Assembly (NCBI GenBank): GCA_958298945.1
Contig: CATQJD010000146.1
Coordinates: forward strand, 2,728,001-2,792,000
Source: Atherix ibis
Lineage: Eukaryota; Arthropoda; Insecta; Diptera; Athericidae
Direction: 5' to 3'
DNA length: 64,000 nucleotides
The notes under the pieces were generated by a model. It did not search any database. It saw only the letters and a program-made list of their open reading frames with translations, and was not told where the DNA came from. Each line of letters opens with the position of its first letter. Positions within the stretch are counted from its first letter, which is position 1. The position numbers were made by a program, and so were the translations under genes. Of this stretch, positions 28,843 to 44,392 are shown piece after piece.

Positions 28843-31800
28843 TTCATATTCTTCTTAAACATTCTACTTCATATTCCTCTTAAATATACTACTTCACATT
28901 CCTCTTAAATGTACTACTTCATATTCCTCTTAAACATACTACTTCATATTCCTCTTAAATATACTACTTCATATTCCTCTTAAATATACTTCTTCATATT
29001 CCTCTTAAATATACTACTTCATATTCCTCTTAAATATACTACTTCATGTTCCTCTTAAATATACTACTTCATATTCCTCTTAAACATACTACTTCATATT
29101 CATCTTAAACATATTACTTCATATTCCTCTTAAACATACTACTTTATATTCCTCTTAAACATACCACTTCATATTCCTCTTAAACGTACTACTTCATATT
29201 CCTCTTAAACATACTACTTAATATTCCTCTTAAGTATATTACTTCATATTCCTCTTAAATATACTACTTCATATTCCTCTTAAATATACTACTTTATATT
29301 CCTCTTAAATATACTACTTCATATTCCTCTTAAACATACTACTTCATATTCCTCTTAAACATACTACTTCATATTCCTCTTAAACATACTACTTCATATT
29401 CCTCTTAAATATACTACTTCATATTCCTCTTAAATATACTACTTCATATTACTCTTAAACATACTACTTCATATTCCTTTTAAATATACTACTTCATATT
29501 CCTCTTAAATATACTTCTTCATATTCCTCTTAAACATACTACTTCATATTCCTCTTTAACATACTACTTCATATTCCTCTTAAACATACTACTTCATATT
29601 CCTCTTAAACATACTACTTCATATTCCTCTTAAACATACTACTTCATATTCCTCTTAAATATACCACTTCATATTCCTCTTAAATATACTTCTTCATATT
29701 CCTCTTAAATATACTACTTCATATTCCTCTTAAATATACTACTTCATATTCCTCTTAAATATACTACTTCATATTACTCTTAAATATACTACTTCATATT
29801 CCTCTTAAATATACTACTGCATATTCCTCTTTAATGTACTACTTTATATTTGGCTTAAATATACTACTTCATATTCTTCTTAAACATACTACTTCATATT
29901 CCTCTTAAACATACTACTTCATATTCCTCTTAAATATACTACTACATATTCCTCTTAAATATACTACTTCATATTCCTCTTAAATATACTACTTCATATT
30001 CCTCGTAAACATACTACTTCATATTCCTCTTAAACATACTACTTCATATTCCTCTTAAACATACTACTTCATATTCCTCTTAAACATACTACTTCATATT
30101 CCTCTTAAACATACTACTTCATATTCCCATTAAATATACTACTTCATATTCCTCTTAAACATTCTACTTCATATTCCTCTTAAATATACTATTTCATATT
30201 CCTCTTAAATATACTACTTCATATTCCTGTTAAACATACTACTTCATATTCCTCTTAAATATACTACTTCATATTCCTCTTAAATATACTACTTCATATT
30301 CCTCTTAAATATAATACTTCATATTTCTCTTAAACATACTACTTCATATTCCTCTTAAACATACTACTTCATATTCCTCTTAAACATACTACTTTATATT
30401 CCTCTTAAACATACTACTTCATATTCCTCTTAAACGTACTACTTCATATTCCTCTTAAACATACTACTTCATATTCCTCTTAAATATACTACTTCATATT
30501 CCTCTTAAATACACTACTTCATATTCGTCTTAAACATTCTACTTCATATTCCTCTTAAACATACTACTTCATATACCTCTCGAACATACTACTTCATATT
30601 CCTCTTAAACATACTACTTCATATTCCTCTTAAACATACTACTTCATATTTCTTGTAAACATACTACTTCACATTCCTCTTAAATATACTACTTCATATT
30701 CATCTTAACTATACTACTTAATATTCCTCTTAAATATGCTACTTCATATTCCTCTAAAATATACTACTTCATATTCCTCTTAAATATACTACTTCATATT
30801 CCTCTTAAACATACTACTTCATATTCCTCTTAAACATACTACTTCATATTTCTCTTAAACATACTACTTCATATTCCTCTTAAACCTACTACTTCATATT
30901 CCTCTTAAATATACTACTTCATATTCCTCTTAAATATACTACTTCATATTCCTCTTAAATATACAACTTCATATTCCTCTTAAATATACTACTTCATATT
31001 CCTCTTAAATAGATTACTTCATATTACTCTTAAATATACTACTTCATTATACTCTTAAACATACTACTTCATATTCCTCTTAAACATACTACTTCATATT
31101 TCTCTTAAACATACTACTTTATATTCCTCTTAAACATATTACTTCCTATTCCTCTTAAGCATACTACTTCATATTCATCTTAAACATACTACTTCATATT
31201 CCTCTTAAATATACTACTTCATATTCCTCTTAAATAAACTACTTCATATTCCTCTTAAATATACTACTTCATATTCCTCTTAAATATACTACTTCATATT
31301 CCTCTTAAACGTACTACTTCATATTCCTCTTAAACGTACTACTTCATATTCCTCTTAAACATACTACTTCATATTCCTCTTAAATATACTACTTCATATT
31401 TCTCTTAAATATACTACTTCATATTCCTCTTAAATATACTACTTCAGATTCCTCTTAAATATACTGCTTCATATTTCTCTTAAATATACTACTTCATATT
31501 CATCTTAAATATACTACTTCATTTCCATCTTAAACATACTAATTCATATTCCTCTTAAACATACTACTTTATATTCCTCTTAAATATACTACTTCATATT
31601 CCTCTTAAATATACAACTTCATATTCCTCTTAAACATACTACTTCATATTCCTCTTAAAAATACTACTTCATATTCCTCTTAAATATACTATTTTATATT
31701 CCTCTTAAATATACTACTTCATATTCTTCTTAAATATACTACTTCATATTCCTATTAAACATACTACTTCATATTCCTCTTAAACGTACTACTTCATACT

Positions 31801-32092
31801 CCCCTTAAACATACTACTTTATATTCCTCTTAAACATACAACTTCATATTCCTCTAAAATATACTACTTCATATTCCTCTTAAATATACTACTTCATATT
31901 CCTCTTAAACATACTACTTCATATTCCTATTAAACATACTACCTCATATTCCTCTTAAACATACTACTTCATATTCCTCTTAAATATACTACTTCATATT
32001 CCTCTTACACGTACTACTTCATACTCCCCTTAAACATACTACTTTATATTCCTCTTAAACATACTACTTCATATTCCTCTTAAACGTATTAC
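28843..32092 (+). repeat. 3,175-bp higher-order repeat, copy 1 with 75-bp leader
   Basis: From 28918 on, this matches 32093-35267 at an offset of 3,175 bp (127 monomers). Markers are TTTATATTTGGC (29843 and 33018), CCCATTAAATAT (30118 and 33293), TTCAGATTCC (31443 and 34618), TTCATTTCCATC (31518 and 34693) and TTCATACTCCCC (31793/34968 and 32018/35193). The left half keeps the U3-derived order. The right half, from about 30643, introduces variants not seen earlier in the window. Confidence 0.86.
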
Positions 32093-35000
32093 TTCATATT
32101 CCTCTTAAACATACTACTTCATATTCCTCTTAAATATACTACTTCATATTCCTCTTAAATATACTTCTTCATATTCCTCTTAAATATACTACTTCATATT
32201 CCTCTTAAATATACTACTTCATGTTCCTCTTAAATATACTACTTCATATTCCTCTTAAACATACTACTTCATATTCATCTTAAACATATTACTTCATATT
32301 CCTCTTAAACATACTACTTTATATTCCTCTTAAACATACCACTTCATATTCCTCTTAAACGTACTACTTCATATTCCTCTTAAACATACTACTTAATATT
32401 CCTCTTAAGTATATTACTTCATATTCCTCTTAAATATACTACTTCATATTCCTCTTAAATATACTACTTTATATTCCTCTTAAATATACTACTTCATATT
32501 CCTCTTAAACATACTACTTCATATTCCTCTTAAACATACTACTTCATATTCCTCTTAAACATACTACTTCATATTCCTCTTAAATATACTACTTCATATT
32601 CCTCTTAAATATACTACTTCATATTCCTCTTAAACATACTACTTCATATTCCTTTTAAATATACTACTTCATATTCCTCTTAAATATACTTCTTCATATT
32701 CCTCTTAAACATACTACTTCATATTCCTCTTAAACATACTACTTCATATCCCTCTTAAACATACTACTTCATATTCCTCTTAAACATACTACTTCATATT
32801 CCTCTTAAACATACTACTTCATATTCCTCTTAAATATACCACTTCATATTCCTCTTAAATATACTTCTTCATATTCCTCTTAAATATACTACTTCATATT
32901 CCTCTTAAATATACTACTTCATATTCCTCTTAAATATACTACTTCATATTACTCTTAAATATACTACTTCATATTCCTCTTAAATATACTACTGCATATT
33001 CCTCTTTAATATACTACTTTATATTTGGCTTAAATATACAACTTCATATTCTTCTTAAACATACTACTTCATATTCCTCTTAAACATACTACTTCATATT
33101 CCTCTTAAATATACTACTACATATTCCTCTTAAATATACTACTTCATATTCCTCTTAAATATACTACTTCATATTCCTCGTAAACATACTACTTCATATT
33201 CCTCTTAAACATACTACTTCATATTCCTCTTAAACATACTACTTCATATTCCTCTTAAACATACTACTTCATATTCCTCTTAAACATACTACTTCATATT
33301 CCCATTAAATATACTACTTCATATTCCTCTTAAACATTCTACTTCATATTCCTCTTAAATATACTATTTCATATTCCTCTTAAATATACTACTTCATATT
33401 CCTGTTAAACATACTACTTCATATTCCTCTTAAATATACTACTTCATATTCCTCTTAAATATATTACTTCATATTCCTCTTAAATATAATACTTCATATT
33501 TCTCTTAAACATACTACTTCATATTCCTCTTAAACATACTACTTCATATTCCTCTTAAACATACTACTTTATATTCCTCTTAAACATACTACTTCATATT
33601 CCTCTTAAACGTACTACTTCATATTCCTCTTAAACATACTACTTCATATTCCTCTTAAATATACTACTTCATATTCCTCTTAAATACCCTACTTCATATT
33701 CGTCTTAAACATACTACTTCATATTCCTCTTAAACATACTACTTCATATACCTCTCGAACATACTACTTCATATTCCTCTTAAACATACTACTTCATATT
33801 CCTCTTAAACATACTACTTCATATTTCTCGTAAACATACTACTTCACATTCCTCTTAAATATACTACTTCATATTCCTCTTAACTATACTACTTAATATT
33901 CCTCTTAAATATGCTACTTCATATTCCTCTTAAATATACTACTTCATATTCCTCTTAAATACACTACTTCATATTCCTCTTAAACATACTACTTCATATT
34001 CCTCTTAAACATACTACTTCATATTTCTCTTAAACATACTACTTCATATTCCTCTTAAACCTACTACTTCATATTCCTCTTAAATATACTACTTCATATT
34101 CCTCTTAAATATACTACTTCATATTCCTCTTAAATATACAACTTCATATTCCTCTTAAATATACTACTTCATATTCCTCTTAAAAAGATTACTTCATATT
34201 ACTCTTAAATATACTACTTCATTATACTCTTAAACATACTACTTCATATTCCTCTTAAACATACTACTTCATATTTCTCTTAAACATACTACTTTATATT
34301 CCTCTTAAACATATTACCTCCTATTTCTCTTAAACATACTACTTTATATTCCTCTTAAACATATTACCTCCTATTCCTCTTAAGCATACTACTTCATATT
34401 CATCTTAAACATACTACTTCATATTCCTCTTAAATATACTACTTCATATTCCTCTTAAATATACTACTTCATATTCCTCTTAAACGTACTACTTCATATT
34501 CCTCTTAAACGTACTACTTCATATTCCTCTTAAACATACTACTTCATATTCCTCTTAAATATACAACTTCATATTTCTCTTAAATATACTACTTCATATT
34601 CCTCTTAAATATACTACTTCAGATTCCTCTTAAATATACTGCTTCATATTTCTCTTAAATATACTACTTCATATTCATCTTAAATATACTACTTCATTTC
34701 CATCTTAAACATACTAATTCATATTCCTCTTAAACATACTACTTTATATTCCTCTTAAATATACTACTTCATATTCCTCTTAAATATACAACTTCATATT
34801 CCTCTTAAACATACTACTTCATATTCCTCTTAAAAATACTACTTCATATTCCTCTTAAATATACTACTTCATATTCCTCTTAAATATACTACTTCATATT
34901 CTTCTTAAATATACTACTTCATATTCCTATTAAACATACTACTTCATATTCCTCTTAAACGTACTACTTCATACTCCCCTTAAACATACTACTTTATATT

Positions 35001-35267
35001 CCTCTTAAACATACAACTTCATATTCCTCTCAAATATACTACTTCATATTCCTCTTAAATATACTACTTCATATTCCTCTTAAACATACTACTTCATATT
35101 CCTATTAAACATACTACCTCATATTCCTCTTAAACATACTACTTCATATTCCTCTTAAATATACTACTTCATATACCTCTTACACGTACTACTTCATACT
35201 CCCCTTAAACATACTACTTTATATTCCTCTTAAACATACTACTTCATATTCCTCTTAAACGTATTAC
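32093..35267 (+). repeat. 3,175-bp higher-order repeat, copy 2 (127 monomers)
   Basis: This is a direct tandem copy of 28918-32092. It gained a two-monomer duplication at 34293-34392 (TTTATATTCC plus a CTATTTCTC/CTATTCCTC monomer, twice) and lost two monomers between about 34418 and 34500, so the total length is unchanged. The next unit starts at 35268 and departs from this order at 35318. Confidence 0.86.
34293..34392 (+). repeat. Local two-monomer duplication (2 x 50 bp)
   Basis: The dimer starting with TTTATATTCC and ending in a monomer that begins CTCCTATT occurs twice in a row here. The equivalent places at 31118-31167 and 36043-36092 have it once. This is a small whole-monomer amplification confined to one copy. 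Confidence 0.85.
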
Positions 35268-37317
35268 TTCATATTCCTCTTAAACATACTACTTCATATT
35301 CCTCTTAAATATACTACTTCATATTCCTCTTAAATATACTACTTCATATTCCTCTTAAATATACTACTTCATATTCCTCTTAAATATACTACTTCATACT
35401 CCCCTTAAACATACTACTTTATATTCTTCTTAAACATACTACTTCATATTCCTCTTTAACGTACTACTTCATAATCCTCTTAAACATACTACTTCATATT
35501 CCTCTTAAATATTCTACTTCATATTCCTCTCAAATATACTACTTCATATTCCTCTCAAATATACTACTTCATATTCCTCTTAAATATACTACTTCATATT
35601 CCTCTTAAACATACTACTTCATATTCCTATTAAACATACTACCTCATATTCCTCTTAAACATACTACTTCATATTCCTCTTAAATATACTACTTCATATT
35701 CCTCTTACACGTACTACTTCATACTCCCCTTAAACATACTACTTTATATTCCTCTTAAACATACTACTTCATATTCCTCTTAAACGTATTACTTCATATT
35801 CCTCTTAAACATACTACTTCATATTCCTCTTAAATATACTACTTCATATTCCTCTTAAATATACTACTTCATATTCCTCTTAAATATACAACTTCATATT
35901 CCTCTTAAATATACTACTTCATATTCCTCTTAAATAGATTACTTCATATTACTCTTAAATATACTACTTCATTATACTCTTAAACATACTACTTCATATT
36001 CCTCTTAAACATACTACTTCATATTTCTCTTAAACATACTACTTTATATTCCTCTTAAACATATTACTTCCTATTAATCTTAAGCATACTACTTCATATT
36101 CATCTTAAACATACTACTTCATATTCCTCTTAAATATACTACTTCATATTCCTCTTAAATAAACTACTTCATATTCCTCTTAAATATACTACTTCATATT
36201 CCTCTTAAATATACTACTTCATATTCCTCTTAAACGTACTACTTCATATTCCTCTTAAACGTACTACTTCATATTCCTCTTAAACATACTACTTCATATT
36301 CCTCTTAAATATACAACTTCATATTTCTCTTAAATATACTACTTCATATTCCTCTTAAATATACTACTTCAGATTCCTCTTAAATATACTGCGTCATATT
36401 TCTCTTAAATATACTACTTCATATTCATCTTAAATATACTACTTCATTTCCATCTTAAACATACTAATTCATATTCCTCTTAAACATACTACTTTATATT
36501 CCTCTTAAATATACTACTTCATATTCCTCTTAAATATACAACTTCATATTCCTCTTAAACATACTACTTCATATTCCTCTTAAAAATACTACTTCATATT
36601 CCTCTTAAATATACTACTTCATATTCCTCTTAAATATACTACTTCATATTCTTCTTAAATATACTACTTCATATTCCTATTAAACATACTACTTCATATT
36701 CCTCTTAAACGTACTACTTCATACTCCCCTTAAACATACTACTTTATATTCCTCTTAAACATACAACTTCATATTCCTCTCAAATATACTACTTCATATT
36801 CCTCTTAAATATACTACTTCATATTCCTCTTAAACATACTACTTCATATTCCTATTAAACATACTACCTCATATTCCTCTTAAACATACTACTTCATATT
36901 CCTCTTAAATATACTACTTCATATTCCTCTTACACGTACTACTTCATACTCCCCTTAAACATACTACTTTATATTCCTCTTAAACATACTACTTCATATT
37001 CCTCTTAAACGTATTACTTCATATTCCTCTTAAACATACTACTTCATATTCCTCTTAAATATACTACTTCATATTCCTCTTAAATATACTACTTCATATT
37101 CCTCTTAAATATACTACTTCATATTCCTCTTAAATATACTACTTCATACTCCCCTTAAACATACTACTTTATATTTTTCTTAAACATACTACTTCATATT
37201 CCTCTTTAACGTACTACTTCATAATCCTCTTAAACATACTACTTCATATTCCTCTTAAATATTCTACTTCATATTCCTCTCAAATATACTACTTCATATT
37301 CCTCTTAAATATACTAC
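35268..37317 (+). repeat. 1,750-bp higher-order repeat (70 monomers) with 525-bp inner repeat
   Basis: The block from about 34068 to 35567 recurs at 35818-37317, offset 1,750 bp. Markers are AAAGATTAC or TAGATTAC (34168 and 35918), TTCAGATTCC (34618 and 36368), TTCATTTCCATC (34693 and 36443), TTCATACTCCCC (34968/36718, 35193/36943, 35393/37143) and TTCATAATCC (35468 and 37218). Between the two, 35568-35840 repeats 35043-35315 at an offset of 525 bp (the CCTATTAAACAT monomer at 35093 and 35618). This ends the third domain; variant content changes after it. Confidence 0.82.
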
Positions 37318-38617
37318 TTCATATTCCTCTTAAACATACTACTTCATATTCCTCTTAAACATACTACTTCATATTCCTCTTAAACATACTACTTCATATT
37401 CCTCTTAAACATACTACTTCATATTCCTCTTAAACATATTACTTCATATTCCTCTTAAACATACTACTTCATATTCCTCTTAAATATACAACTTCATATT
37501 CCTCTTAAACATACTACTTCATATTCCTCTTAAATATACTTCTTCATATTCCTCTTAAACATACTACTTCATATTACTCTTAAATATACTACTTCATATT
37601 CCTCTTAAACATACTACTTCATATTCCTCTTAAACATACTACATCATATTCCTCTTAGACATACTTCTTCAAATTCCTCTTAAATATACTACTTCATATT
37701 CCTCTTAAACATACTACTTCATATTCCTCTTAAACATACTACTTCATATTCCTCTTAAACATATTACTTCATATTCCTCTTAAATATACTACTTCATATT
37801 CCTCTAAAACATAATACTTCATATTCCTCTTAAACATAATACTTCATATACCTCTTAAACATACTACTTCATATTCCTCTTAAACATACTACTTCATATT
37901 CCTCTTAAATATACTACTGCATATTCCTCTTAAACATACTACTTCATATTCCTCTTAAATATACTACTTCATATTCCTATTAAACATACTACTTCATATT
38001 CCCCTTGAACATACTACTTCATATTCCTCTTAAACATACTACTTTATATTCCTTTTTAATATACTACTTCATATTCCTCTTAAATATACTACATCATATT
38101 CCTCTTAAACATACTACTTCATATTCCTCTTAAACATACTACTTCATATTACTCTTAAATATACTACTTCGTATTCCTCTTAAATATACTACTTCATATT
38201 CCTCTTAAATATACTACTTCATATTCCTCTTAAACATACTACTTCATATTCCTCTTAAATATACTACTTAATATTACTCTTTAATATACTACTTCATATT
38301 CCTCTTAAGCATGCTACTTCATATTCCTCTTAAACATACTACTTCATATTCCTCTTAAACATACAACTTCATATTCCTCTTAAACATACTACTTTATATT
38401 CCTCTTAAACATACTACTTCATATTAATCTTAAACGTACTACTTCATATTCCTCTTAAACATACTACTTCATATTCCTCTTAAATATTCTACTTCATATT
38501 CCTCTCATATATACTACTTCATATTCATCTTAAATATACTACTTCATATTCCTCTTAAACATACTACTTCATATTCCTCTTAAACATACTACTTCATATT
38601 CCTCTTAAACATACTAC
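37318..38617 (+). repeat. Satellite block shared in pieces with 43.9-45.2 kb
   Basis: Two pieces of this block appear again further on in the opposite order. The part with CTTAGACAT at 37643 and CCCCTTGAAC at 37993 matches 44768 and 45118 (offset 7,125). The part with CCTTTTTAAT at 38043, AAGCATGC at 38293 and TTCATATTAATC at 38418 matches 43943, 44193 and 44318 (offset 5,900). Pieces that keep their orientation but change order point to several rounds of duplication and deletion. Confidence 0.78.
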
Positions 38618-41600
38618 TTCATATTCCTCTTAAACAAACTACTTCATATTCCTCTTAAACATACTACTTCATATTCCTCTTAAAAATACTACTTCATATT
38701 CCTCTTAAATATACTACTTCATTATCCTCTTAAATATACTACTTCATATTCCTCTTAAACATATTACTTCATATTTCTCTTGAATATACTACTTCATATT
38801 CCTCTTAAACGTACTACTTCATATTCCTCTTAAACATACTACTTCATATTTCTCTTAAATATACTACTTCATATTCATCTTAAATATACTACTTCATATT
38901 CCTCTTAAATATACTACTTCATATTCCTCTTAAACATACTACTTCATATTCCTCTTAAACATACTACTTCATATTCTTCTTAAACATACTACTTCATATT
39001 CCTCTTAAACTTACTACTTCATATTCCTCTTAAATATACTACTTCATATTCCTCTTAAACATACTACTTCATATTCCTCTTAAATATACTACTTCATATT
39101 CCTCTTAATCATACTACTTCATATTCCTCTTAAATATACTACTTCATATTCCTCTTAAACATACTACTTCATATTCCTCTTAAACATACTACTTCATATT
39201 TATCTTAAACATACTACTTCATATTCCTCTTAAATATACTACTTCATATTACTCTTAAATATACTACTTCATATTCCTCTTAAACATACTACTTCATATG
39301 CCTCTTAAACATACTACTTCATATTCCTGTTAAACATTCCACTTCATATTCCTCTTAAACATACCACTTCATATTCCTCTTAAACATACTACTTCATATT
39401 CCTGTTAAACATTCTACTTCATATTCCTCTTAAACATACTACTTCATATTCCTCTTAAACATACTACTTCATATTCCCCTTAAACATACTACTTCATATT
39501 CCTCTTAAATATACTACTTCATATTCGTCTTAAATATACTACTTCATATTCCTCTTAAACATACTACTTCATATTCCTCTTAAACATACTACTTTATATT
39601 CCTCTTAAATATACTACTTCATATTCCTCTTAAATATACTACTTCATATTCCTCTTAAACATACTACTTCATATTCCTCTTAAAAATACTACTTCATATT
39701 CCTCTTAAATATACTACTTCATATTCCTCTCAAATATACTACTTCATATTCCTCTTAAATATACTACTTCATATTCCTCTTAAACATACTACTTCATATT
39801 CCTCTTAAATATACTACTTCATATTCCTCTTAAACATACTACTTCATATTTCTCTTAAACATACTACTTCATATTCCTCTTAAACATACTACTTCATATT
39901 CCTCTTAAATATACTACTTCATATTCCTCTTAAACATACTACTTCATATTCCTCCTAAATATACTACTTCATATTCCTCTTAAACATACTACTTCATATT
40001 CCTCTTAAACATACTACTTCATATTCCTCTTAAACATACTACTTCATATTCCTCTTAAACATGCTACTTCATATTCCTCTTAAATATACTACTTCATATT
40101 CCTCTTAAATATACTACTTCATATTCTTCTTAAACATACTTCTTCATTATCCTCTTTAACATACTACTTCATATTCCTCTTAAATATACTACTTCATATT
40201 CCTCTTAAACATACTACTTCATATTCCTCTTAAATATACTACTTCATATTCCTCCTAACCATACTACCTCATATTCCTCTTAAACATACTATTTCATATT
40301 TCTCTTAAACATACTACTTCATATTCCTCTTAAATATACTACTTCATATTACTCTTAAATATACTACTTCATATTCCTCTTAAGCATAATACTTCGTATT
40401 CCTCTTAAACATACTACTTCATATTCCTCTTAAACATACTTCTTCATATTTCTCTTAAACATACTACTTCATATTCCTCTTAAACATACTACTTCATATT
40501 CCTCTTAAACATACTACTTCATATTCCTCTTAAATATACTACTTCATATTCGCCTTAAACATGCTACTTCATATTCCTCTTAAACATACTAGTTCATATT
40601 CCTCTTAAATATACTACTTCATATTCCTCTTAAATATACTACTTAATATTTCTCTTAAACATACAACTTCATATTCCTCTTAAACATACTACTTCATATT
40701 CCTCTTAAACATACTACTTCATATTGCTCTTAAATATACAACTTCATATTCCTCTTAAACACACTACTTCATATTCCTCGTAAATATACTACTTCATATT
40801 CCTCTTAAACATACTACTTCATATTCCTCTTAAATATACTACTTCATATTCCTCTTAAACATACTACTTCATATTCCTCTTAAACATACTACTTCATATT
40901 CCTCTTAAACATACTACTTCATATTCCTCTTAAACATACTACTTCATATTCCTCTTAAACATACTACTTCATATTCCTCTTAAACATACTACTTCATATT
41001 CCTCTCAAATATACTACTTCATATTCCTCTTAATTATACTACTTCATATTCCTCTTAAATATACTACTTCATATTCCTCTTAAACATACTACTTCATATT
41101 CCTCTTAAACATACTACTTCATATTCCTCTTAAACATACTACTTCATATTCCTCTTAAACATACTACTTCATATTCCTCTTAAATATACTACTTCATATT
41201 CCTCTTAAACATACTACTTCATATTCCTCTTAAATGTACTACTTCATATTCCTCTTAAACATACTACTTCATATTCCTCTTAAATATACTACTTCATATT
41301 CCTCTTAACCATACTACTTCATATTCCTCTTAAACATACTATTTCATATTTCTCTTAAACATACTACTTCATATTCCTCTTAAATATACTACTTCATATT
41401 ACTCTTAAATATACTACTTCTTATTCCTCTTAAGCATACTACTTCATATTCCTCTTAAACATACTACTTCATATTCCTCTTAAACATACTACTTCATATT
41501 CCTCTTAAACATAATACTTCATGTTCCTCTTAAACATACTACTTCATATTCCTCTTAAACATACTACTTCATATTCCTCTTAAATATACTACTTAATATT

Positions 41601-43142
41601 CCTCTTAAATATACTACTTCATTATCCTCTTAAATATAATACTTCATATTCCTCTTAAAAATATTACTTCATATTTCTCTTGAATATACTACTTCATATT
41701 CCTCTTAAACGTACTACTTCATATTCCTCTTAAACATACTACTTCATATTTCTCTTAAATATACTACTTCATATTCCTCTTAAATATACTACTTCATATT
41801 CCTCTTAAATATACTACTTCATATTCCCCTTAAACATACTACTTCATATTCCTCTTAAACATACTACTTCATATTCCTCTTAAATATACTACTTCATATT
41901 CCTCTTAAACATACTACTTCATATTCCTCTTAAATATACTACTTCATATTCCTCTTAAACATACCACTTCATATTCCTCTTAAATATACTACTTCATATT
42001 CCTCTTAAACATACTACTTCATATTCCTCTTAAACATACTACTTCATATTCCTCTAAAACATATTACTTCATATTCCTCTTAAACATACTACTTCATATT
42101 CCGCTTAATTATACCATTTCATATTCCTCTTAAACATATTACTTCATATTCCTCTTAAATATACTACTTCATATTCCTCTTAAATATACTACTTCATATT
42201 CCTCTTAAATATACTACTTCATTATCCTCTTAAATATACTACTTCATATTCCCCTTAAACATATTACTTCATATTCCTCTTAAATATACTACTTCATATT
42301 CCTCTTAAACATACTATTTCAAATTCCTCTTAAACATACTACTTTATATCCCTTTTAAATATACTACTTCATATTCCTCTTAAACATACTACTTCATAAT
42401 CCTCTTAAATGTACTACTTCATATTCCTCTTAAACATACTACTTCGTATTCCTCTTAAATATACTACTTCATATTCCTCTTAACCTTACTACCTCATATT
42501 CCTCTTAAACATACTATTTCATATTTCTCTTAAACATACTACTTCATATTCCTCTTAAATATACTACTTCATATTACTCTTAAATATACTACTTCATATT
42601 CCTCTTAAGCATACTACTTCGTATTCCTCTTAAACATACTACTTTATATTCCTCTTAAACATACTTCTTCATATTCCTCTTAAACATACTACTTCATATT
42701 CCTCTTAAACATACTACTTCATATTCCTCTTAAACATACTACTTCATATTCCTCTTAAATATACTACTTCATATTCCTCTTAAACGTACTACTTCATATT
42801 CCTCTTAAACATACTACTTCATATTTCTCTTAAATATACTACTTCATATTCCTCTTAAATATACAACTTCATATTCCTCTTAAATATACTACTTCATATT
42901 CCCCTTAAACATGCTACTTCATATTCCTCTTAAACATACTACTTCATATTCCTCTTAAATATACTACTTCATATTCCTCTTAAATATACTACTTAATATT
43001 CCTCTTAAACATACTACTTCATATTCCTCTTAAACATACTACTTCATATTCCTCTTAAACATACTACTTCATATTCCTCTTAAATATACAACTTCATATT
43101 CCTCTTAAACATACTACTTCATATTACTCTTAAACATACTAC
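38618..43142 (+). repeat. Segmental duplication L, copy 1
   Basis: Markers recur about 9 kb downstream: AAACAAACTAC (38618 and 47643), TTCATATGCC (39293 and 48318), TTCATTATCCTCTTTAAC (40143 and 49243), CGCCTTAAACATGC (40543 and 49843), AAAAATATTAC (41643 and 50868), CCGCTTAATTATACC (42093 and 51318) and TAACCTTACTAC (42468 and 51693). The offset changes in monomer steps, 9,025, then 9,100, 9,300 and 9,225 bp, reflecting small gains and losses. Similarity ends near 43142, where copy 2 turns to an AAGCAT monomer. Confidence 0.85.
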
Positions 43143-43517
43143 TTCATATTCCTCTTAAACATACTACTTCATACTACTCTTAAATATACTACTTCGTATT
43201 CCTCTTAAATATACTACTTCATATTCCTCTTAAATATACTACTTCATATTCCTCTTAAACATACTACTTCATATTCCTCTTAAATATACTACTTAATATT
43301 ACTCTTTAATATACTACTTCATATTCCTCTTAAGCATGCTACTTCATATTCCTCTTAAACATACTACTTCATATTCCTCTTAAACATACTACTTCATATT
43401 CCTCTTAAACATACTACTTTATATTCCTCTTAAACATACTACTTCATATTAATCTTAAACGTACTACTTCATATTCCTCTTAAACAAACTACTTCATATT
43501 CCTCTTAAATATTCTAC
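42643..43517 (+). repeat. 875-bp tandem duplication, copy 1 (35 monomers)
   Basis: It starts with a TTTATATTCC monomer ending ACTTC, which recurs at 43518. Shared markers are AAATATACAAC or its TATATACAAC variant (42843 and 43718), TTCATACTACTC or TTCATATTACTC (43168 and 44043), AAGCATGC (43318 and 44193) and TTCATATTAATC (43443 and 44318). It overlaps the right end of duplication L. Confidence 0.85.
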
Positions 43518-44392
43518 TTTATATTCCTCTTAAACATACTTCTTCATATTCCTCTTAAACATACTACTTCATATTCCTCTTAAACATACTACTTCATATT
43601 CCTCTTAAACATACTACTTCATATTCCTCTTAAATATACTACTTCATATTCCTCTTAAACGTACTACTTCATATTCCTCTTAAACATACTACTTCATATT
43701 TCTCTTAAATATACTACTTCATATTCCTCTTATATATACAACTTCATATTCCTCTTAAATATACTACTTCATATTCCCCTTAAACATGCTACTTCATATT
43801 CCTCTTAAACATACTACTTCATATTCCTCTTAAATATACTACTTCATATTCCTCTTAAATATACTACTTAATATTCCTCTTAAACATACTACTTCATATT
43901 CCTCTTAAACATACTACTTCATATTCCTCTTAAACATACTACTTTATATTCCTTTTTAATATACTACTTCATATTCCTCTTAAATATACTACTTCATATT
44001 CCTCTTAAACATACTACTTCATATTCCTCTTAAACATACTACTTCATATTACTCTTAAATATACTACTTCGTATTCCTCTTAAATATACTACTTCATATT
44101 CCTCTTAAATATACTACTTCATATTCCTCTTAAACATACTACTTCATATTCCTCTTAAATATACTACTTAATATTACTCTTTAATATACTACTTCATATT
44201 CCTCTTAAGCATGCTACTTCATATTCCTCTTAAACATACTACTTCATATTCCTCTTAAACATACTACTTCATATTCCTCTTAAACATACTACTTTATATT
44301 CCTCTTAAACATACTACTTCATATTAATCTTAAACGTACTACTTCATATTCCTCTTAAACATACTACTTCATATTCCTCTTAAATATTCTAC
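43518..44392 (+). repeat. 875-bp tandem duplication, copy 2 (35 monomers)
   Basis: It follows copy 1 directly. A short stretch from about 43943 carries the CCTTTTTAAT variant found at 38043 and not at the equivalent place in copy 1 (43068). The copy is therefore a mosaic of two sources, as expected if exchange or conversion has acted between copies. Confidence 0.83.
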
